This document shows positions 7,921 to 16,851 of a stretch of DNA of 64,000 bases, one piece after another (the first letter of the stretch is position 1; each line of letters begins with the position of its first letter). The notes under the pieces were generated by a model. The model was not told the DNA's origin. It saw nothing but the letters and a program-made list of their open reading frames with translations, and ran no database searches. Origin of the DNA: Bifidobacterium xylocopae (GTDB lineage Bacteria; Actinomycetota; Actinomycetes; Actinomycetales; Bifidobacteriaceae); the NCBI RefSeq assembly GCF_003315615.1, contig NZ_PDCH01000002.1, positions 1 to 64,000 on the forward strand, written 5' to 3'. A program made the translations under genes and the position numbers.

Positions 7921-9006
7921 ATGAAGGGCAGACACGCGATCGGCGGCGGGGGCCATCCCCGCAGCGGTCCCCGTCATGCGCCGGTGCCGGTTGCGTCAGG
8001 GCCTTGGGGGCGGCGCCAGGCGCTGTCCCGGCAGGCGCTGTCCGGACTGCGGGAAGCGGTCGGCACCCAGTCGGTCTTCATTTTCCTCTACATGGTCGCC
8101 ATGCAGCTGGTCGGATACTCGGTGGGGGTCATCCTCATCGCCGTGCAGGGGCTTCCGGCCGGCGGGGGCATCTCATTCGAACGCACCGTGGCCAACCTGG
8201 ATGGCTGGCGCATGGCCGAGCTCTACCTGCTGTCCACGACCGTCGCGTTCGTCTTCATGATCCTCTACCGGCGCCGGCAGATCGCCGATCCCGGTCCAGG
8301 CGGCGTCTTCCGCCGTTCCAGCCGGCCTATGACCTTTCCTGTCCTGCTGACCGCCCTGCTGCTGGTTTTGGCCGCCCAATCGCTCTCCAAGCTCTATGAC
8401 TTCGGGCTGATCCGCACCGTCGGCCGCCTGGGTGAGACCGTCGGCGAGGGCGGCGATATGAGCCTGCTCTGGCCGACCTCCGCGGCCCTGCCCATGCTCC
8501 TGTACAGCTGCCTGTGGGGGCCGGTCGTGGAGGAGACCGTCTTCCGAGGCGCGGTGCTGGGGGCGCTCAAGCGATACGGTCGCGGGTTCGCGATTGTGAC
8601 GACATCCTTCCTGTTCGCCCTCCTGCACGGCAACCTATCCCAATCGGTCTTCGCCTTCGGTCTGGGACTGGTCCTGGGATTCGTGGGCTGCGAGTACAGC
8701 CTGATCTGGCCCATCGGCCTGCACGTAGCCTCCAACCTGGCCGCCTTCTACCTGCCCAACCTGGTCCGCCAGTCCCTTGCCGGTTACGGGCTCAGGGGGG
8801 CGGCCCTGCAGACCGGTGCCGTCTGCTTCTGGGCACTGATCGCCGTACTGGGTGCACTGGTCCTGGTCTGCTGGAGGCACCGTCTGGCGGCATTTCTCAG
8901 GGCCGACCGGTCCGCGCCCAACATCTACGCCTCCTGGGGAGGTTTCTGGTTCCTGCTCGTCAGCGGGGTTCAGGCGGTGTTGATCGTATGGCGGCTGGTC
9001 CACTGA
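7921..9006 (+). CDS. CPBP-family intramembrane metalloprotease (first of a tandem pair)
   Basis: About 361 aa, roughly eight membrane helices. The Abi/CPBP (type II CAAX-protease-like) motifs are complete: VVEETVFRG (EExxxR), FALLHG (FxxxH) and LHVASN (HxxxN). Members of this family cleave membrane-bound substrates and in Gram-positives often act in bacteriocin self-immunity or envelope maintenance. The ATG at 7921 follows GAGGGGACGC and gives a basic N-terminus before helix 1. The C-terminal block IYASWGGFWFLLVSG is shared with the next gene, which is a clear paralogue. The intergenic region upstream (7714-7920) separates it from the divergent IclR gene. Confidence 0.85.
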   Translation: MKGRHAIGGGGHPRSGPRHAPVPVASGPWGRRQALSRQALSGLREAVGTQSVFIFLYMVAMQLVGYSVGVILIAVQGLPAGGGISFERTVANLDGWRMAELYLLSTTVAFVFMILYRRRQIADPGPGGVFRRSSRPMTFPVLLTALLLVLAAQSLSKLYDFGLIRTVGRLGETVGEGGDMSLLWPTSAALPMLLYSCLWGPVVEETVFRGAVLGALKRYGRGFAIVTTSFLFALLHGNLSQSVFAFGLGLVLGFVGCEYSLIWPIGLHVASNLAAFYLPNLVRQSLAGYGLRGAALQTGAVCFWALIAVLGALVLVCWRHRLAAFLRADRSAPNIYASWGGFWFLLVSGVQAVLIVWRLVH

Positions 9007-9183
9007 CGCCGGCAGCCGGATCTCGCCCGTCAGCCGGAGAAGCGCCCGCTGCCCGCCACCCACGGCATCAAGAAGGGGTGGCGCTAGACTGGTAGCCGAT
9101 TGCATCCCGGTCGCGCCCGCGGGCCTGCGTATGTTCGTGTGGCTGGAGGGGCCGGGACGATGGAAGAAGGAAAGAGGGTGGCT

Positions 9184-10278
9184 ATGAGACGGTCTCGGCG
9201 TGCGTCGGAGGGGCAGGGGCCCACGGAGGAGGCCGCGCTTGCGGCCCAGGGCACCAGGACGGCCGGCGGCCCTGCTCCGGCCCGTGCGTCTGCTGACCAT
9301 GGCGACCGGCGGCATCCTCCGGTCAAGCAGGTAAGGATCGCTCTCAACGAGCAATCCGGCGCCTTGATCCTCTACCTGGTGGTCATGCAGCTCATCGGAC
9401 CGGCTGTGGCCATAGCCTTCATCGTCATGATGGAGAGCGCGCGCCATCAGCCGGTTTCGGTTGATACGGCCCTGGCACAGATGGACACCCGTTTCGCCGG
9501 GGTGCTGAACCTGGTCTGCGTGGTCAGCGCCTTCGTCTTCTGGATCCTGACCCACAAGCGTCAGATCGCCGATCCCGGCAGCACCGGCGTCTTCCACCGA
9601 CGTGAGCACCGCATGACCCCATTGGTCTTCCTGGGCGCGGTGGCCCTGCTCCTGACGGGACAGGCCGTCAGCAGCGTCTACGACCTGGGCTTCAACTGGG
9701 TCGTCGAGCATCTCCAACTCAAGGTATCCACCTCGTCCGAGGCCATTCAGGCGGCTTCCGGATCCGCCGTCATGTTCTTCTATGTCTCCTTCTTCGGGCC
9801 GGTCGTGGAGGAGATCGTCTTCCGTGGAGTGATTATGAACGCCCTCAAGCGCTACGGCAAGGTCTTCGCGATCATAACCTCCGCAGCCATGTTCGGGTTC
9901 TTCCACTCCGACCTGTCCCAGGGCCTCTTCGCCTTCCTCGTCGGGCTCGTCCTGGGCTATGTGGCCTGCGAGTATTCGATTTTCTGGTCCATGCTCCTGC
10001 ACATCGTCAACAATCTGCTCATCTCGAACCTGGGTTCGCTGGTCATCTCCCGCCTGCCTTCGCAAGCGCAGGACCAGGCCAATCTGGGTCTGTTGGTCTT
10101 CGGAGCGCTGTTGGGTGTCCTGGTCCTCTACCTGGCCAGGGAGCGCATCCGTGGTTTCATCCTGGCCAACCGCGCGTTCAAGGGGATCTACGCCTCCTGG
10201 GCTGGTCTGTGGTTCCTGGTCTATCTGGTCCTGCAGGTCCTGTTGACCACCCAGGAATTCACACCGTTGCCGGCCTGA
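9184..10278 (+). CDS. CPBP-family intramembrane metalloprotease (second of a tandem pair)
   Basis: About 364 aa paralogue of the preceding protein, with VVEEIVFRG, FGFFHSD and LLHIVNN in the catalytic positions and IYASWAGLWFLVYLV at the C-terminus. Before helix 1 there is a longer basic/alanine-rich cytoplasmic tail of about 50 residues. I chose the ATG at 9184 because AGAGGG lies six bases upstream; an in-frame ATG at 9160 is possible. The pair arose by tandem duplication; conservation of all catalytic residues in both suggests that both are active. No bacteriocin precursor was found next to them. Confidence 0.85.
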   Translation: MRRSRRASEGQGPTEEAALAAQGTRTAGGPAPARASADHGDRRHPPVKQVRIALNEQSGALILYLVVMQLIGPAVAIAFIVMMESARHQPVSVDTALAQMDTRFAGVLNLVCVVSAFVFWILTHKRQIADPGSTGVFHRREHRMTPLVFLGAVALLLTGQAVSSVYDLGFNWVVEHLQLKVSTSSEAIQAASGSAVMFFYVSFFGPVVEEIVFRGVIMNALKRYGKVFAIITSAAMFGFFHSDLSQGLFAFLVGLVLGYVACEYSIFWSMLLHIVNNLLISNLGSLVISRLPSQAQDQANLGLLVFGALLGVLVLYLARERIRGFILANRAFKGIYASWAGLWFLVYLVLQVLLTTQEFTPLPA

Positions 10279-10425
10279 CCCGGCCGGGCCCCGGTGGATT
10301 CGGCTCCGCGCGCATTTTCACGGGGCGCTTACAGTCCCTGTGGCACACTGATGCTTAAGTGGTGAGGTAAACGATCGAACGGCGCGCCGACCGATGTGGG
10401 CGAGGGTGCGCACAGAGGAGCTGGA

Positions 10426-11757
10426 ATGGTGGGAGTGAACCCTGAGGAGGATGTCCTGCACGTGGTGGGCGGCAAGCCGCTGGCGGGCAGCATCCAGGTG
10501 CGCGGTGCCAAGAACTTCGTCTCCAAGGCCATGGTCGCGGCGTTGCTGGCGCCCGGTATCTCGGTGCTGAAGAACGTCCCCGAGATCCGCGACGTGCAAG
10601 TGGTCTCCGACCTGCTGCGCCTGCATGGGGTCAAGGTGGATGTGGAGCCCAGGGAGGGTGTGGTCACGATAGACGCCTCCCATGTGGAGCTTGCGGATGT
10701 GGCCGATGTGGACACGCTCTCCGGTTCCTCCCGCATACCCATCCTGTTCTCGGGCCCGCTCCTGCACCGGCTGGGCGAGGCGTTCATCCCCGCCCTGGGA
10801 GGCTGCAAGATCGGTTCGCGCCCCATCGACTTCCACCTGGAGACCTTGCGCAAGCTGGGCGCGAAGGTGGACAAGGAACACGAGGCGGGCATCCATATCA
10901 CCGCCCCTGACGGCCTGCATGGCGCCAAGATCCACCTGCCCTACCCGTCCGTGGGCGCCACCGAGCAGACCCTGCTGGCAGCCGTTCTGGCCGATGGCAA
11001 GACCGAGCTGTCGGGGGCCGCCACCGAACCCGAGATCATGGACCTGGTCGCCGTTCTGCAGAAGATGGGCGCGCAGATCTCCGTGGATGTGGACCGCACC
11101 ATACGTGTGGAGGGCGTCAAGGCGCTGAAAGGCTACCGGCACACGGCCCTGCCGGACCGGATCGAAGCCGCCTCCTGGGCCTCGGCCGCCCTGGCCACGC
11201 ACGGCGACATCTTCGTGCGCGGCGCCCAGCAGCCGGACATGATGACCTTCCTGAATGTGTTTCGCAAGATCGGCGGCGAGTTCGACGTGCGCGACGACGG
11301 CATCCGCTTCTGGCATCCGGGTGGCGACCTGAAGCCCGTGGCGATCGAGACCGACGTGCACCCCGGTTTCATGACCGACTGGCAGCAGCCGCTGGTGGTG
11401 GCGCTGACCCAGGCCAAGGGCCTGTCGATCGTGCACGAGACCGTCTATGAGAACCGTTTCGGCTTCACCAAGCCCCTGGTGCAGATGGGCGCCACCATAC
11501 AGCTGTACAAGGAGTGCCTGGGCTCCCTGCCCTGCCGTTTCCAGCAGCGCAATTTCGAGCACTCGGCGGTCATTTTCGGGCCCACCCCCCTGAGCGGGCA
11601 GGACATCGACGTGCCCGACCTGCGCGGTGGCTTCAGCCACCTGATCGCGGCCCTGACGGCCTCCGGCCCCTCAGAGGTGCACGGCATCTCCCTGATCGAC
11701 CGCGGTTACGAGGACTTCCGCGACAAGCTGGTGGCGCTGGGCGCCGACATCGACTGA
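10426..11757 (+). CDS. murA: UDP-N-acetylglucosamine 1-carboxyvinyltransferase
   Basis: First committed step of peptidoglycan synthesis: transfers enolpyruvate from phosphoenolpyruvate to UDP-GlcNAc in the cytoplasm. 443 aa, normal length. The substrate lysine region VRGAKNFVSKAM is at residues 25-36. The catalytic loop reads LGGCKIGSRPIDFHLE with C127 in the place of the active-site cysteine that fosfomycin alkylates, so this enzyme is predicted to be of the fosfomycin-sensitive type (unlike the Asp form in mycobacteria). The ATG at 10426 follows AGAGGAG. It is followed by plsC, gpsA and ddl on the same strand, an envelope-synthesis neighbourhood, but a hairpin after the stop suggests its own transcript. 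Confidence 0.95.
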   Translation: MVGVNPEEDVLHVVGGKPLAGSIQVRGAKNFVSKAMVAALLAPGISVLKNVPEIRDVQVVSDLLRLHGVKVDVEPREGVVTIDASHVELADVADVDTLSGSSRIPILFSGPLLHRLGEAFIPALGGCKIGSRPIDFHLETLRKLGAKVDKEHEAGIHITAPDGLHGAKIHLPYPSVGATEQTLLAAVLADGKTELSGAATEPEIMDLVAVLQKMGAQISVDVDRTIRVEGVKALKGYRHTALPDRIEAASWASAALATHGDIFVRGAQQPDMMTFLNVFRKIGGEFDVRDDGIRFWHPGGDLKPVAIETDVHPGFMTDWQQPLVVALTQAKGLSIVHETVYENRFGFTKPLVQMGATIQLYKECLGSLPCRFQQRNFEHSAVIFGPTPLSGQDIDVPDLRGGFSHLIAALTASGPSEVHGISLIDRGYEDFRDKLVALGADID

Positions 11758-11785
11758 CGACGGCGACCGTTCCGCCGTTGCATGC

Positions 11786-11834
11786 GGCAGGGCGAAAGGG
11801 CGACCCTCGTTCGGGTGGGGCGCCCCTGCCTTTT
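11786..11834 (+). terminator. Candidate rho-independent terminator of murA
   Basis: GGCAGG (11786-11791) pairs with CCTGCC (11825-11830); an inner GACCC/GGGT(G) stem strengthens it, and TTTT follows at once. Confidence 0.6.
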
Positions 11835-11939
11835 GGGGATGCCCGGGTCGCCGGTCGTCCCGCCTGCCGCAACCATGCGAAAAGTCCATGATCCGCCCGT
11901 AGGTGGCCGCCTGGGGCACCCATGAGGCACAATAGTGGC

Positions 11940-12881
11940 ATGGTATCGAAAGGCAGACCTTCTCCACGTTCGGCGGTCAGCCCCCTGCCCAGCGGACAGG
12001 TGGCCAAACTGGCCCGGGCCCACAGGCTGGCGGACCCGACCCGCTACTATCCGACCGGGCCGCGCACGCCCAACCAGGCGGAGGTCGACGAGCAGAACCC
12101 GAAGGCCACGGCCCGCCTCCTGGCCGGCACCTCCCGGGTGATTCGCGCCTCCTGCAAAACATACGCCTGGGGACTGGAGCGGGTACCCGAATCCGGCACC
12201 TTCATAACCGCAGCCACCCATGTGACCCAGTTCGATGTGTTCATCCCCATGATGGCGCTCTTCCACATGGGCCGCCGGCCACGGTACATGGCCAAGGCGG
12301 AGATGGCCCGCTGGCCCCTGATCGGCCGCTGGTTCCGCTTGGTGGGCATGCAGCCGGTGCCGCGCCGCAGCGGGCAGGCCGAGCAGATCGAGCGTGAATC
12401 CATCGATATCGTGACCTCCGGGCGGCCGTTGACCATCTGGCCGGAAGGCACCGTCACACGCGACCCGCTCAAGTGGCCTATGTCCCTGAAGCCGGGCGTG
12501 GGTGTGATCGCCCTGAAATCATCGCGGATCCTGGGACGGCAGGTGCCGCTCTTCCCCTGTGTGACCTGGGGGGCGGCCTCCATCAACCACTGGTGGCCCT
12601 GGCCACGCAAGAACGTGGTGATGTGCTATGACCGGGCACTGGATTACGCCGACCTGCTGGAAGGCATGGAGGACTGGGGCGAGGAGCCGCCGCGCGAGGC
12701 CGTGGATGAGCTCTGCCGGCGGCTGCGGGAGCGGATGGAAGCCATCATGGCCGAGATCCGGGGCGAGGAGCCGCCGGCAGATGGGTACTTCGACTACAGG
12801 ACGATGACCCGCAAACCCCGCAGGCCCGAGGCCAGGCCGCCGGCCGGTCGGGAGGTCCGGGAGGCGCCAGCAGCGGCCTGA
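11940..12881 (+). CDS. plsC: 1-acyl-sn-glycerol-3-phosphate acyltransferase
   Basis: Acylates lysophosphatidic acid to phosphatidic acid at the membrane in phospholipid synthesis. 313 aa. The acyltransferase box is THVTQFD (H-x4-D), followed by RYMAKAEMARWPLIGRWF and the WPEGTVTRDP block (EGTxxR). A hydrophilic, proline- and arginine-rich tail of about 50 residues follows the domain. No Shine-Dalgarno precedes the ATG; CACAAT lies six bases upstream, so the transcript may be leaderless. The gene directly precedes gpsA, whose product supplies glycerol-3-phosphate to the same pathway. Confidence 0.85.
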   Translation: MVSKGRPSPRSAVSPLPSGQVAKLARAHRLADPTRYYPTGPRTPNQAEVDEQNPKATARLLAGTSRVIRASCKTYAWGLERVPESGTFITAATHVTQFDVFIPMMALFHMGRRPRYMAKAEMARWPLIGRWFRLVGMQPVPRRSGQAEQIERESIDIVTSGRPLTIWPEGTVTRDPLKWPMSLKPGVGVIALKSSRILGRQVPLFPCVTWGAASINHWWPWPRKNVVMCYDRALDYADLLEGMEDWGEEPPREAVDELCRRLRERMEAIMAEIRGEEPPADGYFDYRTMTRKPRRPEARPPAGREVREAPAAA

Positions 12882-13013
12882 AACGCAACAGCGGGACGAC
12901 ACGGCTTGAAGAGCACCGGCCGGAGTCCTAGGATGGTCATATTTGCAATGCCCGGAGCGGCAGGCCGTCGGCATGATGGCATCGGTGCCAGTCAAAGCCA
13001 GTCAAGGAGCAGC

Positions 13014-14012
13014 ATGACGAAGATCGCAGTCCTCGGAGCGGGAGCGTGGGGCACCACCTTCGGACAGGTGCTTGCGGACGCGGGCAACCAGGTGGTCATG
13101 TGGGCCATCGAGCCGCAAGTGGTGGATGCCATCAACGGCGACCACCGCAACCCGAAACGCGCCCCTACGATCGAGAGGCTGCCGGATGCCATGACCGCCA
13201 GCCTGGACCGCCGCGAAGCCGTGGAGGGCGCTGCAATCGTCGTCGTCGCCATAGCGGCGCAGCATGCGCGCGAAGCCCTGGAACCGTTCCGCCAGCTGAT
13301 CGATCCTGAATCCGTAGTGGTCTCGCTGATGAAGGGCATCGAGCGAGACAGCGGCAAACGCATGGACCAGGTGGTCACCGAGGCCCTGGGGCTGCCCCAA
13401 GAGCGGTTCGCTGCGGTCTCCGGGCCCAACCTGAGCAAAGAAGTGGGGGCGCGCGAGCCGTCGGCCGCCGTCGTGGCCTGCACTGATGGGGAGGTGGCGC
13501 GGAAGGTGGCCGATGCCTGCGAGGCCCCCTACTTCAAGCCATTCGTCTCCACGGATGTGATCGGCCTGGAGATGTGCGGGTCGCTCAAGAACGTGACCGC
13601 GCTCGCGGTCGGCATGTCGCGTGGAGCCGGATACGGGGAGAACACCGCCGCCATGATCCAGGCCCGGGGGCTGGCCGAGATGACCGCCCTGGGCGAGGCG
13701 GCCGGCGCCCAGGCGAGGACCTTCGCCGGACTTGCCGGGGTGGGCGACCTGATCGCCACCTGCGCCTCCTCCCTGAGCCGCAATTACACCTTCGGCTTTA
13801 ATCTCGGCCGGGGGATGAGCATAGAGGCAGCCACCCAGGCCAGCCAAGGCGTGGCCGAGGGCGTGCCGACCACGGACGCGGTGGTCGGCCTGGGCCGGCG
13901 GCTGGGTGTCCCGACGCCCCTGGCCTGCGCCATGAGCCACGTATTGGATCAGGGCTTGGATTGCGCGGGGATGATCGACGAACTCTTCGGCGGGCCGATC
14001 GGCGCCGAATAG
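13014..14012 (+). CDS. gpsA: NAD(P)-dependent glycerol-3-phosphate dehydrogenase
   Basis: Reduces dihydroxyacetone phosphate to glycerol-3-phosphate for phospholipid synthesis; cytoplasmic. 332 aa. N-terminal Rossmann motif GAGAWGTTFG; catalytic lysine in GSLKNVTALAVGMS; the substrate region GLAGVGDLIATCAS is intact. AAGGAG lies just before the ATG at 13014. The preceding plsC uses the product of this pathway and the following ddl belongs to wall synthesis. Confidence 0.95.
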   Translation: MTKIAVLGAGAWGTTFGQVLADAGNQVVMWAIEPQVVDAINGDHRNPKRAPTIERLPDAMTASLDRREAVEGAAIVVVAIAAQHAREALEPFRQLIDPESVVVSLMKGIERDSGKRMDQVVTEALGLPQERFAAVSGPNLSKEVGAREPSAAVVACTDGEVARKVADACEAPYFKPFVSTDVIGLEMCGSLKNVTALAVGMSRGAGYGENTAAMIQARGLAEMTALGEAAGAQARTFAGLAGVGDLIATCASSLSRNYTFGFNLGRGMSIEAATQASQGVAEGVPTTDAVVGLGRRLGVPTPLACAMSHVLDQGLDCAGMIDELFGGPIGAE

Positions 14013-14121
14013 GGCCGGCCCCCGCAATCGCAGGGTTGCCCGTGCGGCCCCTGAATCGGCGGGCGAAACCGTGGGTGGGGCGCCAACCCGCCGGTGGGCC
14101 ATGCCCGGGCCTATCCTATCT

Positions 14122-14160
14122 GGTAAGTGAATGCCCCTGGGTAAGTGGTAAGCGGTAAAG
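14122..14160 (+). repeat. Short iterated GGTAAGNG units upstream of ddl
   Basis: GGTAAGTG at 14122 and 14140, GGTAAGCG at 14147 and GGTAAAGG at 14154: four related octamers, the last three overlapping in a 7-base period. They sit in the 195-base gpsA-ddl gap, about 50 bases before the ddl start. Function unknown. Confidence 0.4.
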
Positions 14161-14207
14161 GCGCATGTGCGCCGCCTGGGGCCCTGGGACAAGGAGCGGC
14201 GATCATC

Positions 14208-15404
14208 ATGGTGAAGCAGCGGGTTGCGGTACTGTACGGGGGCCGGGCGGACGAGCACCCCATCTCCTGCGTCTCCGCGGCCGGGGTCCTGAACGCCATG
14301 GACCGGGACCGCTTCGACCCGCTGCCCATCGGCATCACCCGCGAAGGTCTCTGGATCGTCGGCGGCGATGATCCGCGTGGCTGGGACCTGGGCGGGTCGG
14401 ATCTGCCGGAAGTGACCGTGACCGAGGCCAGTCGTCCGGTCTTGCTTGACATCGCCGAAGGGGCCGATGGCTTCTACGCAGGCGACCATGCTGACCTGGA
14501 CAAGGGCCAATCCGGGCCATCCCGTCCGCCGTTGGTGGGTTCGGCGGCCGGCCGGGGCCAGTCCCTGGAATCCTTGGGGCACATCGATGCCGTCTTCCCC
14601 GTCCTACATGGGCCCTTCGGCGAGGATGGCACTGTCCAGGGCCTCCTGGAGATGATGGGCGTGCCTTACATCGGTTGCGGGGTGTTCGCCTCGGCGGTCT
14701 GCATGGACAAGCATTTCACGAAGATCGTGCTGCAGGCGGCCGGTATTCCCGTGGCGCCCGGCATCACCGTGGACGCCCGCACCCTGGCAGGCGGCGAATC
14801 CATAGAGGCTTCGGGCGACGAGTTGGTAGGGCTGGTGCGTGAGGCCGGTTTGCGTTACCCGGTCTTCGTCAAACCCTCCAGGGCCGGCTCCTCCTTCGGC
14901 GTGACCAAGGTGGAGGCGGAGAACGCGAAGGACCTTGCCCGTGCGCTCTTCGAGGCCTCCCGGCATGACTGGCGTGTACTGATTGAAGAGGGCATCCAGG
15001 CGCGTGAAATTGAATGCGCGGTCTTCGACCCGGTGGAGGGGGAGGGGCCGCAGACAGCCTGGCCTGGCGAAATCGTCCTCGACAGGCCGGCCGACGATGC
15101 CTTCTACGACTTCGACAGCAAGTACATGGACGCGGCGGCCTCCCATGTAGAGGTGCCCGCCAAGCTTCCCGAGGCGACGCTTGAGACTGTGCGCCAGACC
15201 GCCGCCCGCGCCTTCCGGGCGGTTGACGGCCGGGGTCTGAGCCGGGTGGACTGCTTTGTGCTGCCCGATGGACGGGTCATGGTCAACGAAATCAACACCA
15301 TGCCCGGATTCACTCCCATCTCCATGTATCCCAAGGCCTGGGAGGCCACCGGCCTGTCGTACTCCGACCTCATCACCCAGCTGATCACCGGCATCCTGCG
15401 ATAG
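14208..15404 (+). CDS. ddl: D-alanine--D-alanine ligase
   Basis: ATP-grasp enzyme that joins two D-alanines for the peptidoglycan stem peptide. 398 aa. N-terminal LYGGRADEHPISCVSA is the Ddl signature; the grasp loop is FVKPSRAGSSFGVTKV; metal ligands lie in RVDCFV and MVNEINTMPGFTPISMYP. An AAGGAG site precedes the ATG by about 11 nt. A linker around residues 90-120 is longer than in E. coli DdlB. It follows gpsA at 195 bases, with short repeats in between, and is not obviously in its operon. Nothing in the sequence suggests a D-Ala-D-Lac ligase. Confidence 0.93.
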   Translation: MVKQRVAVLYGGRADEHPISCVSAAGVLNAMDRDRFDPLPIGITREGLWIVGGDDPRGWDLGGSDLPEVTVTEASRPVLLDIAEGADGFYAGDHADLDKGQSGPSRPPLVGSAAGRGQSLESLGHIDAVFPVLHGPFGEDGTVQGLLEMMGVPYIGCGVFASAVCMDKHFTKIVLQAAGIPVAPGITVDARTLAGGESIEASGDELVGLVREAGLRYPVFVKPSRAGSSFGVTKVEAENAKDLARALFEASRHDWRVLIEEGIQAREIECAVFDPVEGEGPQTAWPGEIVLDRPADDAFYDFDSKYMDAAASHVEVPAKLPEATLETVRQTAARAFRAVDGRGLSRVDCFVLPDGRVMVNEINTMPGFTPISMYPKAWEATGLSYSDLITQLITGILR

Positions 15405-15477
15405 GGCGTCCGCTCGCGGATTCGGGCCTGCCGCCGCACGCCCCGAGCTTTGTAAACGGGCCTGTACTGCGGCTTCC

Positions 15478-16851
15478 CTACCCGACCATGGTGGGGTCGG
15501 AGCTGGTGGCGGACACCAGGCTGGAACGGGTGCGGGTCAGGCGGGAGACGGCCAGTCCGATGCAGACGTAGGCCAGGGCAAAGAGGACAAGCAAGACCAG
15601 GGACGGCAGCCAGGAGTTGACCCGGTCAGGCCTCGCCGGCAGGCTCTGGCCGGGTGAGGGCACCCCCATGATGGCCGTGACCGCGCTGTTGTACCACCAG
15701 CCGGGGGTGAGCTTGCCGATGATCCGCATGGCAGGGGGGAGGGCCCCGGCGCCCGAAGCGCCGGAAGTGAACATGATCACCAGGCCGAAGATGATGCCGA
15801 TCGTGTTGATGACCGATGGGGTCGGGTTGAACTGGGCGAGCATGAAGCCGAAGGCCGCTGCCGTACAGGTAAAGAGCAGCATGGCGGCGAAGCCAAGGGA
15901 TACGCGCCCCCAACCGAAGGAGGCCAGCGGGGCGCCGACCGACTGCATGCTGGCCGCTATGACGGCAACATAATAGGCCCAGGAGATGAGGGCGAGAATC
16001 AGTCCGGCCAGGAGCTCCTGCCTGTTCAGGCTGCTGGTGGGCAAGGGCGAGGTCAGGATGCGCCGGTGGCGGTCGGGTGAGTTGAAGGCCGCGAAAAGGA
16101 CGGCCACACAGACCGTGAGCGCCATCGTGAGCGGGTATGAGGCCAGGCCGAGCGTTACGGCGAACCCGGAGCCCAGCTGCCTGTCCTTGCGCTTGGGGTT
16201 GGCGTGAACCTTGATGCCGGGCTGATTGCTGTCATAGTGGGAGACCGCATAGGCCGCAGCGCGTTTGAGGGTGGCCGGGCCGACGGTGGCTGCGGCTGTG
16301 TCGGGCGGCTGCCGGCTTGGCCCCCCGGCAGTGAGGCCGGTCAGGGAGGCGGTGCGGACGGCGTCGAAGTAGGCATCCACCTGGAGCTGGGCCAGGCTGC
16401 CCCGGCTGGAGTTGAAGGAGGCGGTGGTTTCCACCTTGGGCAAGGTGGCAGTCCTGGTATGTTGGATGGTTTCGTTGAGATTTCCTATAAATTGTTGCCC
16501 GTAGCCTGCGGGGATTATGATCAACAAATCACTTTTTCCGGAGATATTCGCGTCTTGCAGGGCTCGGGGGTTGTCGTCAACCGACACCAATGCAGATGAC
16601 TTTTGCAAGTATTTTTCCAGGCCCTGGCCCAGCTCGCGCCCTGCCTGGCTGCCACGGTCCCGGTTGATGACCGCTATATTCGCTTGGGCGGGCTCGAAGC
16701 GGCCCACTGAGCTGGAAGACTCGGCCTGTACGGCGGACTGCATATTCGCTGAGCCGGCGATGATCATGATGGCGCTCATGCCGACCAGGTAGACCAGGAA
16801 GTAGAATTTGTGCGCCCAGATGATGCGCAAGGCTGTTTTACAAGTACTCAT
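15478..16851 (-). CDS. ABC-2 type exporter permease, second subunit
   Basis: 457 aa membrane protein. One helix at residues 15-32, a large extracytoplasmic domain (about residues 35-235, with many Ser/Thr/Gln), then five or six helices, the arrangement of ABC-2/YhgE-like permeases. The last helices contain LTPGWWYNSAVTAIMG, a motif common in such exporters. It starts 14 bases inside the upstream permease gene and has AGGAAAC before its ATG, so the two permeases are translationally coupled and likely form a heterodimer. The ATPase is encoded two genes upstream in the same operon. Substrate unknown; such three-gene sets next to two-component systems often export antimicrobial peptides or lipids. 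Confidence 0.82.
   Translation of the reverse strand: MSTCKTALRIIWAHKFYFLVYLVGMSAIMIIAGSANMQSAVQAESSSSVGRFEPAQANIAVINRDRGSQAGRELGQGLEKYLQKSSALVSVDDNPRALQDANISGKSDLLIIIPAGYGQQFIGNLNETIQHTRTATLPKVETTASFNSSRGSLAQLQVDAYFDAVRTASLTGLTAGGPSRQPPDTAAATVGPATLKRAAAYAVSHYDSNQPGIKVHANPKRKDRQLGSGFAVTLGLASYPLTMALTVCVAVLFAAFNSPDRHRRILTSPLPTSSLNRQELLAGLILALISWAYYVAVIAASMQSVGAPLASFGWGRVSLGFAAMLLFTCTAAAFGFMLAQFNPTPSVINTIGIIFGLVIMFTSGASGAGALPPAMRIIGKLTPGWWYNSAVTAIMGVPSPGQSLPARPDRVNSWLPSLVLLVLFALAYVCIGLAVSRLTRTRSSLVSATSSDPTMVG

Noticed and set aside
13002-14582. 526-codon minus-strand open frame across gpsA and the start of ddl
   Set aside because: Shadow of gpsA; no ribosome site and no protein-like composition.
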